Part shown: positions 16,875 through 26,346 of the stretch, piece after piece
Layout of the letters: each line of letters starts with the position of its first letter
How positions within the stretch are numbered: the first letter of the stretch is position 1
Source of the DNA: CBDCUI01 sp965223115
Lineage (GTDB): Bacteria > Pseudomonadota > Gammaproteobacteria > UBA4575
Direction: 5' to 3'
Length of the DNA: 64,000 bases
Assembly (NCBI GenBank): GCA_965223115.1
Contig: OZ244982.1
Location: 1,736,001-1,800,000, forward strand
Program-made: the position numbers and the translations under genes
Notes under the pieces: model-generated
What the model was told of the DNA's origin: nothing
The model's database searches: none
The model's input: only the letters and a program-made list of their open reading frames with translations

Positions 16875-17222
16875 CTAAATTTTCTCTTTAATTCGAGCAG
16901 CTTTACCAGTTCTACCTCTTAAGTAGTAAAGTTTTGCACGTCTCACATTACCTTTACGTTTTACTTTAATACTTGAAATCATTGGGCTATGGGTTTGAAA
17001 GACACGCTCAACTCCCTCACCATGTGATATTTTTCTTACTGTGAAGGCAGAATTAAGATCGCGATTACGTTTTGCAATTACGACGCCCTCAAATGCCTGC
17101 AAGCGTTCACGATTACCCTCTTTTACTTTAACTTGTACAACTACTGTATCTCCTGGAGAAAAATCGGGGATATCTTTCTTCATTTGTTGTTGATTAATTT
17201 CGTGAATGATATTCGCCATCAT
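16875..17222 (-). CDS. rplS: 50S ribosomal protein L19
   Basis: Ribosomal protein at the 30S-50S interface. 115 residues with FSPGDTVVV, ERLQAFEGVVIA and the conserved KVKRKGNVRRAKLYYLR block. Two ATG codons are adjacent (17222 and 17219). The second (MANIIHEINQQQMKK) fits the E. coli N-terminus best, but the purine-rich AAAGAGA site suits either. Last gene of the rpsP operon. Confidence 0.97.
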   Translation of the reverse strand: MMANIIHEINQQQMKKDIPDFSPGDTVVVQVKVKEGNRERLQAFEGVVIAKRNRDLNSAFTVRKISHGEGVERVFQTHSPMISSIKVKRKGNVRRAKLYYLRGRTGKAARIKEKI

Positions 17223-17237
17223 CTTTATCTCTTTAAT

Positions 17238-17981
17238 TTAGTCTTGTTGCTCCTGGATAAATTCCGCAAGCAAATCTTGTTGTTCAACGCTTAACTTGGC
17301 TTTATCAATCAAATCAGGCCGACGCAAATAGGTTCGGCCTAACGATTGTTTCATGCGCCATCTCTGAATGTCCTTATGATTACCACTGAGCAGTACGTCA
17401 GGTACATCATGACCATCAATACTTTCCGGGCGCGTATAATGAGGGCAATCGAGCAGCCCGTCAACAAAGGAATCCTGTAAAGATGAATCATCATGCCCTA
17501 GAGCGCCAGGAATACACCTAATTAGGGCATCTACGAGCGCCATAGCGGGTAATTCACCACCACTGACTACGAAATCACCGAGTGAAATCTCTTCGTCGAC
17601 CTTGGCCTCAATAAGCCTTTCATCTATACCTTCATAACGGCCTGCGACGAGTACCAAATGTGGAAATAAGCCTAACCTCTCTATATCTGCCTGCTTAAGC
17701 TGCTTCCCCTGAGGTGAAAGGCAAACTATATGGCTTATTGCACCATTAGAGTTTTCTACTGCTTTGGATATGGCTTTTTGTAAAGGTTCGTATTGCATCA
17801 CCATTCCAGGGCCTCCGCCATAGGGTCGATCATCAATCCTGCGGTTTTGCGAATTAGAAAAGTCACGTGGATTGATTGTTTTGATACTGACTAGACCCTT
17901 GTCAATTGCGCGTCCCGTTATACCAAATTTGGCTAAATTCAGTACCATTTCCGGAAATAAGGTGATGATATCTATCTGCAT
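17238..17981 (-). CDS. trmD: tRNA (guanine-N1-)-methyltransferase
   Basis: Methylates G37 of tRNAs, preventing frameshifting. 247 residues with IDIITLFPEMV at the start, the SPOUT trefoil-knot segment LVAGRYEGIDERL, and SLGDFVVSGGELPAMALVDA. The catalytic Asp region DDRPYGGGPGMVM is intact. It lies between rimM and rplS, the usual operon order. Confidence 0.98.
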   Translation of the reverse strand: MQIDIITLFPEMVLNLAKFGITGRAIDKGLVSIKTINPRDFSNSQNRRIDDRPYGGGPGMVMQYEPLQKAISKAVENSNGAISHIVCLSPQGKQLKQADIERLGLFPHLVLVAGRYEGIDERLIEAKVDEEISLGDFVVSGGELPAMALVDALIRCIPGALGHDDSSLQDSFVDGLLDCPHYTRPESIDGHDVPDVLLSGNHKDIQRWRMKQSLGRTYLRRPDLIDKAKLSVEQQDLLAEFIQEQQD

Positions 17982-17994
17982 GAGGGTAATTCAG

Positions 17995-18513
17995 CTAAAT
18001 AAAGTCAGCTTGCCAATCTACTATTATCAACTTACCACTCAAATCAATATTTTTGATCACTTGGTTTTGTATATATGGAATCAAGATTTCACTAGCATCT
18101 GTTTCGCTAGTCACAACTAATACGTCATTAGCCCCAGTTTCCATTAAACGAGCCACATTACCTAATGTTTTACCATCTGTGGTAATCACTTTTAAACCAA
18201 GCAGTTGATACCAGTAATATTCTCCATTAGCTAATTTAGGAAGCTCTGCGGTTAGCACCCATATCTCTGATCCAACTATAGCTTCTGCAGTATTTCTTGT
18301 ATCGACACCAGTTAACTTCGCAATGATACCCGACCCATGTAGTTTTCCATTTTCAATTGTATGGTTACTTACAACCTCTGCCTTGTGTAATTGCCATTGT
18401 GAATAATCTAGGATCTGTTCCATAGGACGGCAATAAGAATACACTTTAAGCCAGCCTTTGACTCCAAAGATACCCTGTATGAAACCGAGTTGAATATGTG
18501 AATCTTTGTCCAA
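17995..18513 (-). CDS. rimM: Ribosome maturation factor RimM
   Basis: Assists 30S assembly by binding S19. 172 residues: an N-terminal beta-barrel (LGFIQGIFGVKGWLKVYSY) and a C-terminal PRC-barrel (GEYYWYQLLGLKVITTDGK, ending ILIPYIQNQVI). ATG at 18513, 26 bases after rpsP and 13 bases before trmD. Confidence 0.97.
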   Translation of the reverse strand: MDKDSHIQLGFIQGIFGVKGWLKVYSYCRPMEQILDYSQWQLHKAEVVSNHTIENGKLHGSGIIAKLTGVDTRNTAEAIVGSEIWVLTAELPKLANGEYYWYQLLGLKVITTDGKTLGNVARLMETGANDVLVVTSETDASEILIPYIQNQVIKNIDLSGKLIIVDWQADFI

Positions 18514-18539
18514 GCTTATGGACGCCGATAATTAAGCTA

Positions 18540-18791
18540 CTATGCAGCTTGTTTTAGATGTTGCTTTACTAGGCTTGCGACACGTTCTGATGGTTGTGCA
18601 CCTTGATTAATCCAGTGCTCATAGCGCTCCCTCTCAAGCAAAAAACGCTCTTCTTGGCCTCTCGACATAGGATTAAAAAAGCCAATTTGCTCAATATAGC
18701 CACTGTCTCTACGCTTACGTGAGTCAGTAACTACAATATGGTAGTAAGGTTTCTTTTTAACCCCACCTCTGGATAGTCGAATCGTTACCAT
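18540..18791 (-). CDS. rpsP: 30S ribosomal protein S16
   Basis: 83 residues, starting MVTIRLSRGGVKKKPYYHIV, the standard family N-terminus, with DSRKRRDSGYIEQIGFFNP following. First gene of the rpsP-rimM-trmD-rplS operon. Confidence 0.98.
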   Translation of the reverse strand: MVTIRLSRGGVKKKPYYHIVVTDSRKRRDSGYIEQIGFFNPMSRGQEERFLLERERYEHWINQGAQPSERVASLVKQHLKQAA

Positions 18792-18980
18792 GTAAAAAGG
18801 TTTAGTTCTTTTAGATTATTAGGAATTTAAAATGAGCCGGGCATTGTACTTAAATTCACCTGAAAATAAAGCCAAAATCACACAAAACATCATGATCTAT
18901 ATGGATAGAAGCCCATTTAGTCTTACTTAATCAGCAGCCAGCCTATACGAAACTGCTGTATAAGTGGGTTATTTCCAAGC

Positions 18981-19080
18981 CTGGCAGAAATAGTTTCTGC
19001 GAGGCCAAAGTAAAGCTTTTTAACCTAGCCCCGGCAGAAATAGTTTCTGCGAGGCAAAGAAAAGCTTGTTAACCTAATCC
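18981..19080. repeat. Two tandem 50-bp repeats overlapping the 3' end of ffh
   Basis: Copies at 18981-19030 and 19031-19080 each contain GGCAGAAATAGTTTCTGC (a 7-bp-stem hairpin), GAGGC, AAAGCTT and TTAACCTA. The second copy runs into the last codons and stop of ffh (stop at 19069-19071), so the tail of the gene appears to have been duplicated outward. No T-run follows the hairpins, so they are not classical terminators, though they could protect the mRNA 3' end. Confidence 0.8.
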
Positions 19081-20424
19081 TGGTGGCAACCTTCCTTGCA
19101 TCGATTGCATCATCCTCTGCATACCGCCTTTTTTAGAAAACTTTTTCATCATTTTTTTCATTTGCAGGTATTGTTTAAGTAACCGATTTACATCTTGCAC
19201 TTGCGTCCCTGAACCTGCTGCAATTCTCCGTTTTCGTGTATTTTTTATAACATCAGGAAAGCGTCGCTCATGTGGTGTCATAGAATTAATGATCGCTATC
19301 ATGCGTGGCACGGCTTTATCATCTGCTAGAGCTTTAGCATTTTTGGGCAACCCTGCTGTACCAGGTATCTTATCCATAAGCCCTGCTAAACCACCCATAT
19401 TCATCATTTGCTCCAGCTGGGATTTTAAATCGACTAAATCAAAAGCCTTACCTTTTTTTATTTTTTTAGCAAGTTTTTGTGCCTTATCATGATCGACTTG
19501 CTGTTCAACTTCTTCAACTAAACTAACTACATCCCCCATCCCCAAAATACGTGACGCGACCCTGTCAGGATAAAAAGGCTCTAAAGCCGTTGTTTTTTCT
19601 CCCGTACCGATAAATTTAATCGGCTTGCCTGTAATTTGCCTAACAGACAAGGCTGCACCACCGCGTGCATCACCATCTGTTTTGGTAAGAATCACACCCG
19701 TTAATGGCAATGCATCATTAAAAGCCTGCGCAGAGTTTGCAGCATCTTGACCACTCATGCTATCCACTACAAACAGTGTTTCTGTAGGTTTAACAGCATT
19801 ATGTAATGCAATGATCTCTTGCATCATTTCATCATCAACGTGCAATCGTCCTGCAGTATCTATCAATAAAACATCTTTGAATTGTTTTTTTGCATGATCA
19901 ACAGCAGAATTTGCAATATCAATTGGTGATTGAGATGTTTCACTAGGTATAAATTCAACATTAACCTCTTTTGCAAGAGTTTGTAATTGTTTAATTGCAG
20001 CAGGGCGATAAACATCACAGCTAACTACAGCGACCGATTTTTTCTGTTCATTCAACCAACGAGAAAGTTTTGCGATACTTGTGGTTTTACCTGAACCTTG
20101 TAAACCTGCAATCAAAATAATAACGGGCGGTTGCGCTGTAAGCGTGAGGCTTTCGTTGGCATCGCCCATTAAATGAACGAGTTCATCATTTACAATTTTG
20201 ATAAATGCTTGGCCGGGAGAAAGGCTACCTAGCACTTCTTGACCAAGTGCCTTAGTTTTTACTTTTTCAATAAAGCTTCGCACCACAGGCAGTGCCACGT
20301 CTGCTTCCAACAAAGCCATGCGTACATCACGAAGTGTGTCTTGAATATTTTCTTCTGTAAGCCTCGCTTGACCACGCAGTTTTTTAACTGTGCCGGACAG
20401 TCGATTAGATAAATTATCAAACAT
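19069..20424 (-). CDS. ffh: Signal recognition particle protein Ffh
   Basis: GTPase that targets nascent membrane proteins. 451 residues. N-domain helices, then G1 LQGSGKTTSIAKL, DTAGRLHVDDE, TKTDGDARGG, and a methionine-rich M domain at the C-terminus (QMMNMGGLAGLMDK, QMKKMMKKFSKKGGMQRMM) that binds signal peptides and 4.5S RNA. Start ATG at 20424 with GAGAG upstream. The 4.5S RNA gene is not in the window. Confidence 0.98.
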   Translation of the reverse strand: MFDNLSNRLSGTVKKLRGQARLTEENIQDTLRDVRMALLEADVALPVVRSFIEKVKTKALGQEVLGSLSPGQAFIKIVNDELVHLMGDANESLTLTAQPPVIILIAGLQGSGKTTSIAKLSRWLNEQKKSVAVVSCDVYRPAAIKQLQTLAKEVNVEFIPSETSQSPIDIANSAVDHAKKQFKDVLLIDTAGRLHVDDEMMQEIIALHNAVKPTETLFVVDSMSGQDAANSAQAFNDALPLTGVILTKTDGDARGGAALSVRQITGKPIKFIGTGEKTTALEPFYPDRVASRILGMGDVVSLVEEVEQQVDHDKAQKLAKKIKKGKAFDLVDLKSQLEQMMNMGGLAGLMDKIPGTAGLPKNAKALADDKAVPRMIAIINSMTPHERRFPDVIKNTRKRRIAAGSGTQVQDVNRLLKQYLQMKKMMKKFSKKGGMQRMMQSMQGRLPPGLG

Positions 20425-20487
20425 GGATATCTCTCACCTCATTAATAGAGATAGTTACAACTAGAGTACTTTGAAACTAAAAACAGA

Positions 20488-21255
20488 TTATAACGAAATT
20501 ACATCGCCACTTGAGAGTCTATACACATCAAAATCTGTGATTGCGGTATTGAGCTGATTAAAAATTTCGTCTTCTTTACCAGGCTGCAGATGTGATACAT
20601 ATATCTTGGGACGATGATTGAGCTTAGCTAGATCCTGTGCCAACGCATTTGGATAATAATGCTTTGCATCATGACCGAGGGCCTCGTCTTCATTAGTAAA
20701 TCCACATTCAACAATTATTGCATCGACATGTGGCTCTTCATTTAGAGCTTCCCATAGTGAATCATTGATAAACGTATCACCACTAAAGGCCACAGATGCT
20801 TTATCATCATTGATAATATAGGCAGATGCGGGTACCGCATGATTAACCTCCACCATCTTTATAACCTTATCTTGGAACTCTATACTTTCACTTGGTTGCA
20901 TAGACTCAAAAACAATAACTGGCGTTTTTACATTTGGCAATTCAAAAAAATTTGGCCATATATCCCAGTTAAATATATGCTGAGAAATAATATCGAAGGT
21001 TTCTTGTTTGCAATGTAGTGTTAGTGGATTGATTACAAGATGATCATAGATGGTATCTAGTAACATAGGTAACATTGCAATATGGTCTAGATGACTATGT
21101 GTAATAAAGATATGGCGAAGCTTTGACATTTCTTCAAGTGATAGCTCGCCCAAGCCAGTACCACAGTCAATAAGCACCGAGTCATCTAATAATAATGAGG
21201 TGGTTTTAAGGCCCAAACCTATACCACCACTACAGCCTAATACACGTAATTTCAT
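20488..21255 (-). CDS. Metallo-beta-lactamase-fold hydrolase, class II cyclic-nucleotide phosphodiesterase-like
   Basis: 255 residues. HSHLDH (in FITHSHLDHIAMLP) is the metal-binding motif and matches the HxHLDH signature of class II cAMP phosphodiesterases. SGDT and a final HLQPG supply further ligands. It is cytoplasmic (no signal), whereas several class II enzymes are periplasmic. Assigned as a probable 3',5'-cyclic nucleotide phosphodiesterase; another MBL hydrolase role is possible. It is 63 bases upstream of ffh in the same direction and divergent from ypjD. Confidence 0.72.
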   Translation of the reverse strand: MKLRVLGCSGGIGLGLKTTSLLLDDSVLIDCGTGLGELSLEEMSKLRHIFITHSHLDHIAMLPMLLDTIYDHLVINPLTLHCKQETFDIISQHIFNWDIWPNFFELPNVKTPVIVFESMQPSESIEFQDKVIKMVEVNHAVPASAYIINDDKASVAFSGDTFINDSLWEALNEEPHVDAIIVECGFTNEDEALGHDAKHYYPNALAQDLAKLNHRPKIYVSHLQPGKEDEIFNQLNTAITDFDVYRLSSGDVISL

Positions 21256-21421
21256 TGCAAGTAATAATCAAAATTCAAATAATGTTATCATTGCTAACTT
21301 TATAGAAATGTCTAGCCTATCTCACTTCAATTTGCATATTGTATAGACGGTAATAAATCATATACTCAGTGTTCTTGTTTAACGTGAAGCATATACAACT
21401 TTACTCTACAATTTCCTGATA

Positions 21422-22249
21422 ATGTCAAGCATCTTAAAATATAGCAGTTTATTTTTTTATGCACTGACCTTTATTCTAATATTGTGGCGTACACATAGAA
21501 TTTCAGATAGTGGCACCTCTGACAAGCGAGGCATAATGTTACTATTGTGGGCCATTGCATGTGTATTGCATGCTGCTCACCTCTACCCACAAACCTTTAC
21601 TGAGCATGGACTAAATACTGCTTTTTATAACTCTGTTTCGATTGTTCTGTTCATCATTTCTTTGTTAGTGCTTTTATTATCGATTAATAAAAAAAGAGAG
21701 TTTTTAGGTATATTTGTACTACCTATTGCTATTGTAAGCATTGCATTGACGATCGTTAATCCCGATACGACGCACTCCGCAACAAATTTACATGGATCAC
21801 AATTACACGTTGTTACATCCCTATTTGCATTCAGTGTATTAACAATTTCTGCATTACAATCGATTTTATTATTCACTCAAGACCGTCATATACGCAAACA
21901 TAACTTAAGGGGTATCACTCGTGCGTTACCACCACTACATGATACTGAAAAGTTTTTATTTCAGACCATTACAGTTGGCTTTATATTACTCACGATAGCA
22001 CTAGCCAGCGGCTTTCTGTTTTTAAATAACATGTTTGAACAACGCTTGGCACATCACACGATATTATCCATATTGGCCTGGGTGGTATTTGCACTGTTGC
22101 TCATAGGTAGATGGCAATTTGGTTGGCGTGGACGAGTGGCAATGAACTGGACCCTGGGGGGCTTCGCCTTCTTAATATTGGCTTATTTAGGTAGCAAGTT
22201 CGTCCAAGAATTACTACTGCATAGAGTTGCGATCATACCAGTAACTTGA
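21422..22249 (+). CDS. ypjD: Inner membrane protein YpjD, CcsA/cytochrome c assembly family
   Basis: 275 residues with about eight transmembrane helices. His residues in HAAHLYPQ and LHVVTSLFAFS and the C-terminal GRWQFGWRGRVA loop are typical of the CcsA-like family related to haem handling. The place between ffh and a CNNM/CorB protein matches E. coli ypjD. Its role is unproven; cytochrome c assembly is a family-level inference only. Confidence 0.87.
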   Translation: MSSILKYSSLFFYALTFILILWRTHRISDSGTSDKRGIMLLLWAIACVLHAAHLYPQTFTEHGLNTAFYNSVSIVLFIISLLVLLLSINKKREFLGIFVLPIAIVSIALTIVNPDTTHSATNLHGSQLHVVTSLFAFSVLTISALQSILLFTQDRHIRKHNLRGITRALPPLHDTEKFLFQTITVGFILLTIALASGFLFLNNMFEQRLAHHTILSILAWVVFALLLIGRWQFGWRGRVAMNWTLGGFAFLILAYLGSKFVQELLLHRVAIIPVT

Positions 22250-22310
22250 CAATTTGCTCTACAGAGCGGTTAATGTGAGGTATGTTTATTACTGGAGGGT
22301 CGTATAGACC

Positions 22311-23588
22311 TTGGACGAATATTCGATAGGCACACTATTTTTAGTGTTGTTCATTTTATTTATTCTCTCAGCTTTCTTTTCAGGTTCTGAAACCGCGTTA
22401 ATGGCGCTCAACCGTTATCGCCTACGCCATTTAGTTGGCACTGGACATCGCGGTGCAAAGCAAGCACAAAAGTTATTAGAGAAACCTGATCGCTTAATAG
22501 GCTTGATCCTATTGGGTAACAACGTAGTCAATATATTAATTGCGCAATTATCTGCATACATTGGTTATCGCTTACATGGCGATGTGGGGATTGCTGTTGC
22601 AACATTTATATTAATTTTTGCAATACTAATCTTTGCTGAACTTACCCCAAAAACACTCGCGGCCTTACATTCAGAAAAGGTGGCATTACCTGCAGCAATT
22701 ATTTATACACCATTGCTAATCATCGCTTATCCATTTGTTTGGATAGTTAACTTATTTGCAAATTCTTTACTATATTTATTCGGTGTAGATGTAAAAGAAA
22801 ACCCATTAACAACACTAACACATGAAGAGCTACGTACCGTGGTAAATGATGAAGGTACATCTATATCAAGTGAACATCAACAAATGTTACTAGGTGTACT
22901 TGATCTCGAAAAAGAAACAGTAGAAGACATTATGATTCCAAAAAACGAGATTGTTGGAATTGATTTAGATGATAACTGGGAAGAAATCGTTATACAGTTA
23001 AAAAACTTTTCTTACACTCGCTTACCCGTGTATCGCGGTGATATAGATAATGTCGTAGGTTTTTTGCATTTGCGTAAATTGCTGTTAAATATTTTGCATA
23101 AAGATTTCGAAATGCACGACTTAGAGCAAGCCTTACGTGAACCATATTTCATTCCAGAAGGCACAAATTTAAAAAAACTGTTATTTGAATTTCAAAATAA
23201 AAAACGTCGCTTCAGTTTAGTAGTCGATGAATTTGGTGATATTCAAGGACTAGTAACTTTAGAAGATCTATTAGAAGAGATTGTGGGTGAATTTACCAAT
23301 GACCCCGCAACATATGATATCGAAATCCATCCCCAAGAAGATGGTACTTATGTAGTGGATGGCAGTACACATGTACGAGATATCAATAAAGTATTGGCAT
23401 GGAAACTACATGATAATGGGCCCAAGACTATCAATGGCTTAGTATTAGAACATATGGAATCGATCCCAGAACCTGGTACTAGTGTATTGATTGACGGTTA
23501 CCCTATTGAAATTGTACAAATTCAAAATAATGCCGTACGGACAGTACGTATTAGCCCACGTTTACCACAACACGAACAAGTTGCATAA
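22311..23588 (+). CDS. corB: CNNM/CorB-like membrane transporter protein (YfjD)
   Basis: 425 residues: DUF21/CNNM transmembrane domain (about 1-185, with FFSGSETALMALNR), a CBS pair (about 200-320, with MIPKNEIVGID and VVDEFGDIQGLVTLEDLLEE) and a CorC/HlyC C-terminal domain. Predicted to take part in magnesium or cobalt movement. The start is TTG at 22311, supported by GGAGGG about 11 bases upstream; no in-frame ATG precedes it. The ffh-ypjD-corB neighbourhood matches E. coli. Confidence 0.9.
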   Translation: MDEYSIGTLFLVLFILFILSAFFSGSETALMALNRYRLRHLVGTGHRGAKQAQKLLEKPDRLIGLILLGNNVVNILIAQLSAYIGYRLHGDVGIAVATFILIFAILIFAELTPKTLAALHSEKVALPAAIIYTPLLIIAYPFVWIVNLFANSLLYLFGVDVKENPLTTLTHEELRTVVNDEGTSISSEHQQMLLGVLDLEKETVEDIMIPKNEIVGIDLDDNWEEIVIQLKNFSYTRLPVYRGDIDNVVGFLHLRKLLLNILHKDFEMHDLEQALREPYFIPEGTNLKKLLFEFQNKKRRFSLVVDEFGDIQGLVTLEDLLEEIVGEFTNDPATYDIEIHPQEDGTYVVDGSTHVRDINKVLAWKLHDNGPKTINGLVLEHMESIPEPGTSVLIDGYPIEIVQIQNNAVRTVRISPRLPQHEQVA

Positions 23589-23647
23589 CGCTACTCTTCC
23601 CCCAATCAGGTAACTCAAGTTTAGTCACTGATCGAGTACAATGCCGT

Positions 23648-25000
23648 ATGGCTAAAGAATCAAACTACATTTGTATAGAATGCTCGGGAATGTTCTCTAA
23701 ATGGGTAGGACAATGCCCAGAATGTGGTGCGTGGAATTCCATAGAAAAACAAGCTGCAGTATTTAAACAAAATAAAGTCACCTCTTTAACACACGCCGGA
23801 ACTGCTGCTGAAATACAAAGTGTTAATGAGATTACATTCGAAGCCCAAGACCGTATTCAAACTCCATTGACTGAATTAGATCGCGTTTTAGGCGGTGGTA
23901 TTGTTATAGGGTCTGTAATTCTAGTCGGAGGTAATCCAGGAATTGGAAAATCAACTTTATTACTACAAGTGCTTTGCGCATTAGAGCAGGAGCGTACCTT
24001 ATATGTAACCGGTGAAGAATCTTTACAGCAAGTTGCTCTACGAGCCGAGCGCTTGGGTTATAAAAATTCAACCTTACGAGTAATCGCTTCTAATAATCTT
24101 GAGGAGATTCTCGCTAATGCTATGCGTGAACGTCCCAACATTATGGTTATTGATTCGATACAAACATTATCGTCAGAAAAAACACTATCAGCAGCAGGTT
24201 CCGTTTCACAAGTACGTGAATGCGCGAATCAAGTTACACAATTTGCCAAACAAACTGATACTACTGTGTTTGTTGTAGGTCATGTAACTAAAGACGGTTC
24301 TATTGCCGGCCCTCGCGTACTTGAACATGTAGTTGATACCGTTTTGTATTTTGAAGGGGATGAAGGTGGGCGCTATCGCGTATTACGCGCCGTAAAAAAT
24401 CGCTTCGGTGCAGTAAATGAATTAGGCGTATTTGCAATGCAGGAAACTGGACTCGTTGGCGTTAAAAATCCTTCTGCTATTTTCCTAGCACAGCGTAGTG
24501 AACACAGCCCAGGAAGTGTCATCACTGTTACATGTGAAGCTACGCGACCCTTGCTATTAGAAGTGCAAACGTTGGTAGATGATAATCCAAATGGACATGC
24601 AAGACGGGTTTCATTAGGTATTGAGCAAAATCGCTTAACCATGTTGCTGGCTATCCTACATCGACATGGTGGAATCGCAATCTATGACAAAGATGTATTT
24701 GTAAATATCGTTGGTGGTGTGCAACTCAAGGAAACGGGTGCTGATCTTGCAATATTGCTTGCTGCCTATTCCAGTTTTCGTGATCAAACTCTGGATCGTA
24801 AATTAATCGTGTTTGGTGAAGTGGGTTTAACAGGTGAAATTCGGCCTGTCTTTAATGGTATCTCGCGACTAAAAGAAGCCAAAGAACACGGCTTCACCAA
24901 AGCCATCATCCCAAGCGCAAACAAACCAAAAGATAAAATCTCAGGACTCGAAATTATTGCTGTAGACAAACTCAGTCAAGCAATTGATTCTGCCTTATAG
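23648..25000 (+). CDS. radA: DNA repair protein RadA
   Basis: RecA-like branch migration ATPase in recombination repair. 450 residues. N-terminal C4 zinc finger with Cys9, 12, 23 and 26 (CIECSGMFSKWVGQCPEC). Walker A is GGNPGIGKSTLL; the RadA-specific KNRFG motif and a Lon-like C-terminal domain (TGADLAILLAAYSSF, VGLTGEIRPV) are present. ATG at 23648. Confidence 0.98.
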   Translation: MAKESNYICIECSGMFSKWVGQCPECGAWNSIEKQAAVFKQNKVTSLTHAGTAAEIQSVNEITFEAQDRIQTPLTELDRVLGGGIVIGSVILVGGNPGIGKSTLLLQVLCALEQERTLYVTGEESLQQVALRAERLGYKNSTLRVIASNNLEEILANAMRERPNIMVIDSIQTLSSEKTLSAAGSVSQVRECANQVTQFAKQTDTTVFVVGHVTKDGSIAGPRVLEHVVDTVLYFEGDEGGRYRVLRAVKNRFGAVNELGVFAMQETGLVGVKNPSAIFLAQRSEHSPGSVITVTCEATRPLLLEVQTLVDDNPNGHARRVSLGIEQNRLTMLLAILHRHGGIAIYDKDVFVNIVGGVQLKETGADLAILLAAYSSFRDQTLDRKLIVFGEVGLTGEIRPVFNGISRLKEAKEHGFTKAIIPSANKPKDKISGLEIIAVDKLSQAIDSAL

Positions 25001-25015
25001 TTATGGAATGTTGCG

Positions 25016-25861
25016 ATGGATAAAGTATATCGTCCACAATTGTCTCGCCAAGGTTTAGCGCCTACACATGCTGTAACCGCTACTGATCAATTTAATAACC
25101 AACGTGATGTACATGTTGCAGGTGAATCACCACTAACATTAAAGGTTAATGATCGAGAAATTGTTACTTTAATGACACTTGGCACACACCCTGAAGAGCT
25201 TGCACTTGGCTATTTACGCAATCAACGACTATTAGAAAACATTTCTGATATTGAGTCAGTAAATGTCGACTGGGATAAAGAAGTTGTTGAAATTAAAACC
25301 TATGCAGGTAAAGAAATTACTAACTGGGAAGAAAAGCTTAGCAAGCGTACCGTAACTTCAGGCTGCGGACAAGGCACAATTTTTAGTTGTACTTTAGATA
25401 AACTTTATGACACTAAATTACCTACAGTAACCATTAAGCAATCAAAAATTTACGAATTGCTTACTGAAATCACACATTTTAATGACATCTACAAACGTGC
25501 AGGTGCTGTACACGGCTGTGCACTTTGCCAAGATGCAAAGATATTAAAATTTGTCGAAGATGTGGGCAGACACAACGCTTCAGATGCAATTTCCGGATGG
25601 ATGTGGTTAGAACATGTTTTAGGTAATGATAAAATTTTTTATACAACAGGGCGCTTAACATCTGAAATGGTAATGAAATCAGCGCACATGGGCATTCCAG
25701 TATTGTTATCCCGTTCAGGTGTTACACATATGGGACTAGAATTAGCTAAAGATCTGGGAATCATCATGATTGCCAGGGCAAAAGGTCGTGCATTTCTTGT
25801 ATACCATGGTGCAGAACAAATCGAGTTCGATGCACCACCTAAACGCCCGCCTACATCATGA
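25016..25861 (+). CDS. fdhD: Formate dehydrogenase sulfurtransferase FdhD
   Basis: Transfers sulfur from IscS to the molybdenum cofactor of formate dehydrogenases. 281 residues. GAVHGCALC, FVEDVGRHNASDAISG and GRLTSEMVMKSAHMGIPVLLSRSG are strong family blocks. The usual Cys-x-x-Cys loop reads CGQG here (Cys117), so one Cys is missing, a variant I associate with a subset of the family. It follows radA by 15 bases, probably one unit. No formate dehydrogenase gene lies in the window. Confidence 0.93.
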   Translation: MDKVYRPQLSRQGLAPTHAVTATDQFNNQRDVHVAGESPLTLKVNDREIVTLMTLGTHPEELALGYLRNQRLLENISDIESVNVDWDKEVVEIKTYAGKEITNWEEKLSKRTVTSGCGQGTIFSCTLDKLYDTKLPTVTIKQSKIYELLTEITHFNDIYKRAGAVHGCALCQDAKILKFVEDVGRHNASDAISGWMWLEHVLGNDKIFYTTGRLTSEMVMKSAHMGIPVLLSRSGVTHMGLELAKDLGIIMIARAKGRAFLVYHGAEQIEFDAPPKRPPTS

Positions 25862-26020
25862 CTGATTCTGACTCAAAGCAAGCATTTGTATTTGGCAATA
25901 TTTGCTCTTTAATTTGCATTAGGCAACATTTAGATTCCATATTTATAATTAGGTCTTTTCGAACCCTATACTAAATTTAACAAGTACTACTTCTCTGTAG
26001 AATTATAGGGAAAGTGAGCG

Positions 26021-26279
26021 ATGAGTATTATTCTCAAACTCGCCAAGCAGTTTTTTGATGCATGTGAAACAAGTAAAGGTTGGGAAACTTGTAAAGCATT
26101 TTGTCATCCTAATGCTACATTTTCATCGCAAACGACTGTTTTGTCTTACATATCTAATTTAAAAGACAACTGTGAATGAGTGAAGAATTTTTACGCCAGT
26201 GCCAGATGGGTATTACGAACTTAAGTTCATTAACAATATAGTAGTACGGACCTTAACTCTGCATCTAGACAAAAACTAA
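26021..26279 (+). pseudogene. Broken NTF2/SnoaL-like protein gene
   Basis: ATG at 26021 opens 52 codons (FFDACETSKGWETCKAFCHP, then ATF) that look like the N-terminus of small NTF2-like proteins. The frame hits TGA at 26177, where the family has a Trp (CEW). The following bases continue the family sequence in another frame (PVPDGYYELKF) until TAA at 26277. So there is one nonsense change, at least one frameshift, and loss of the C-terminal half. Family recognition is from memory of the motif pattern. Confidence 0.6.
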
Positions 26280-26346
26280 CAAACTATAATAAAACTACTG
26301 CTTACGATTCTATACGGACACTTTAAATAGAAATAAAATAGTTTAA

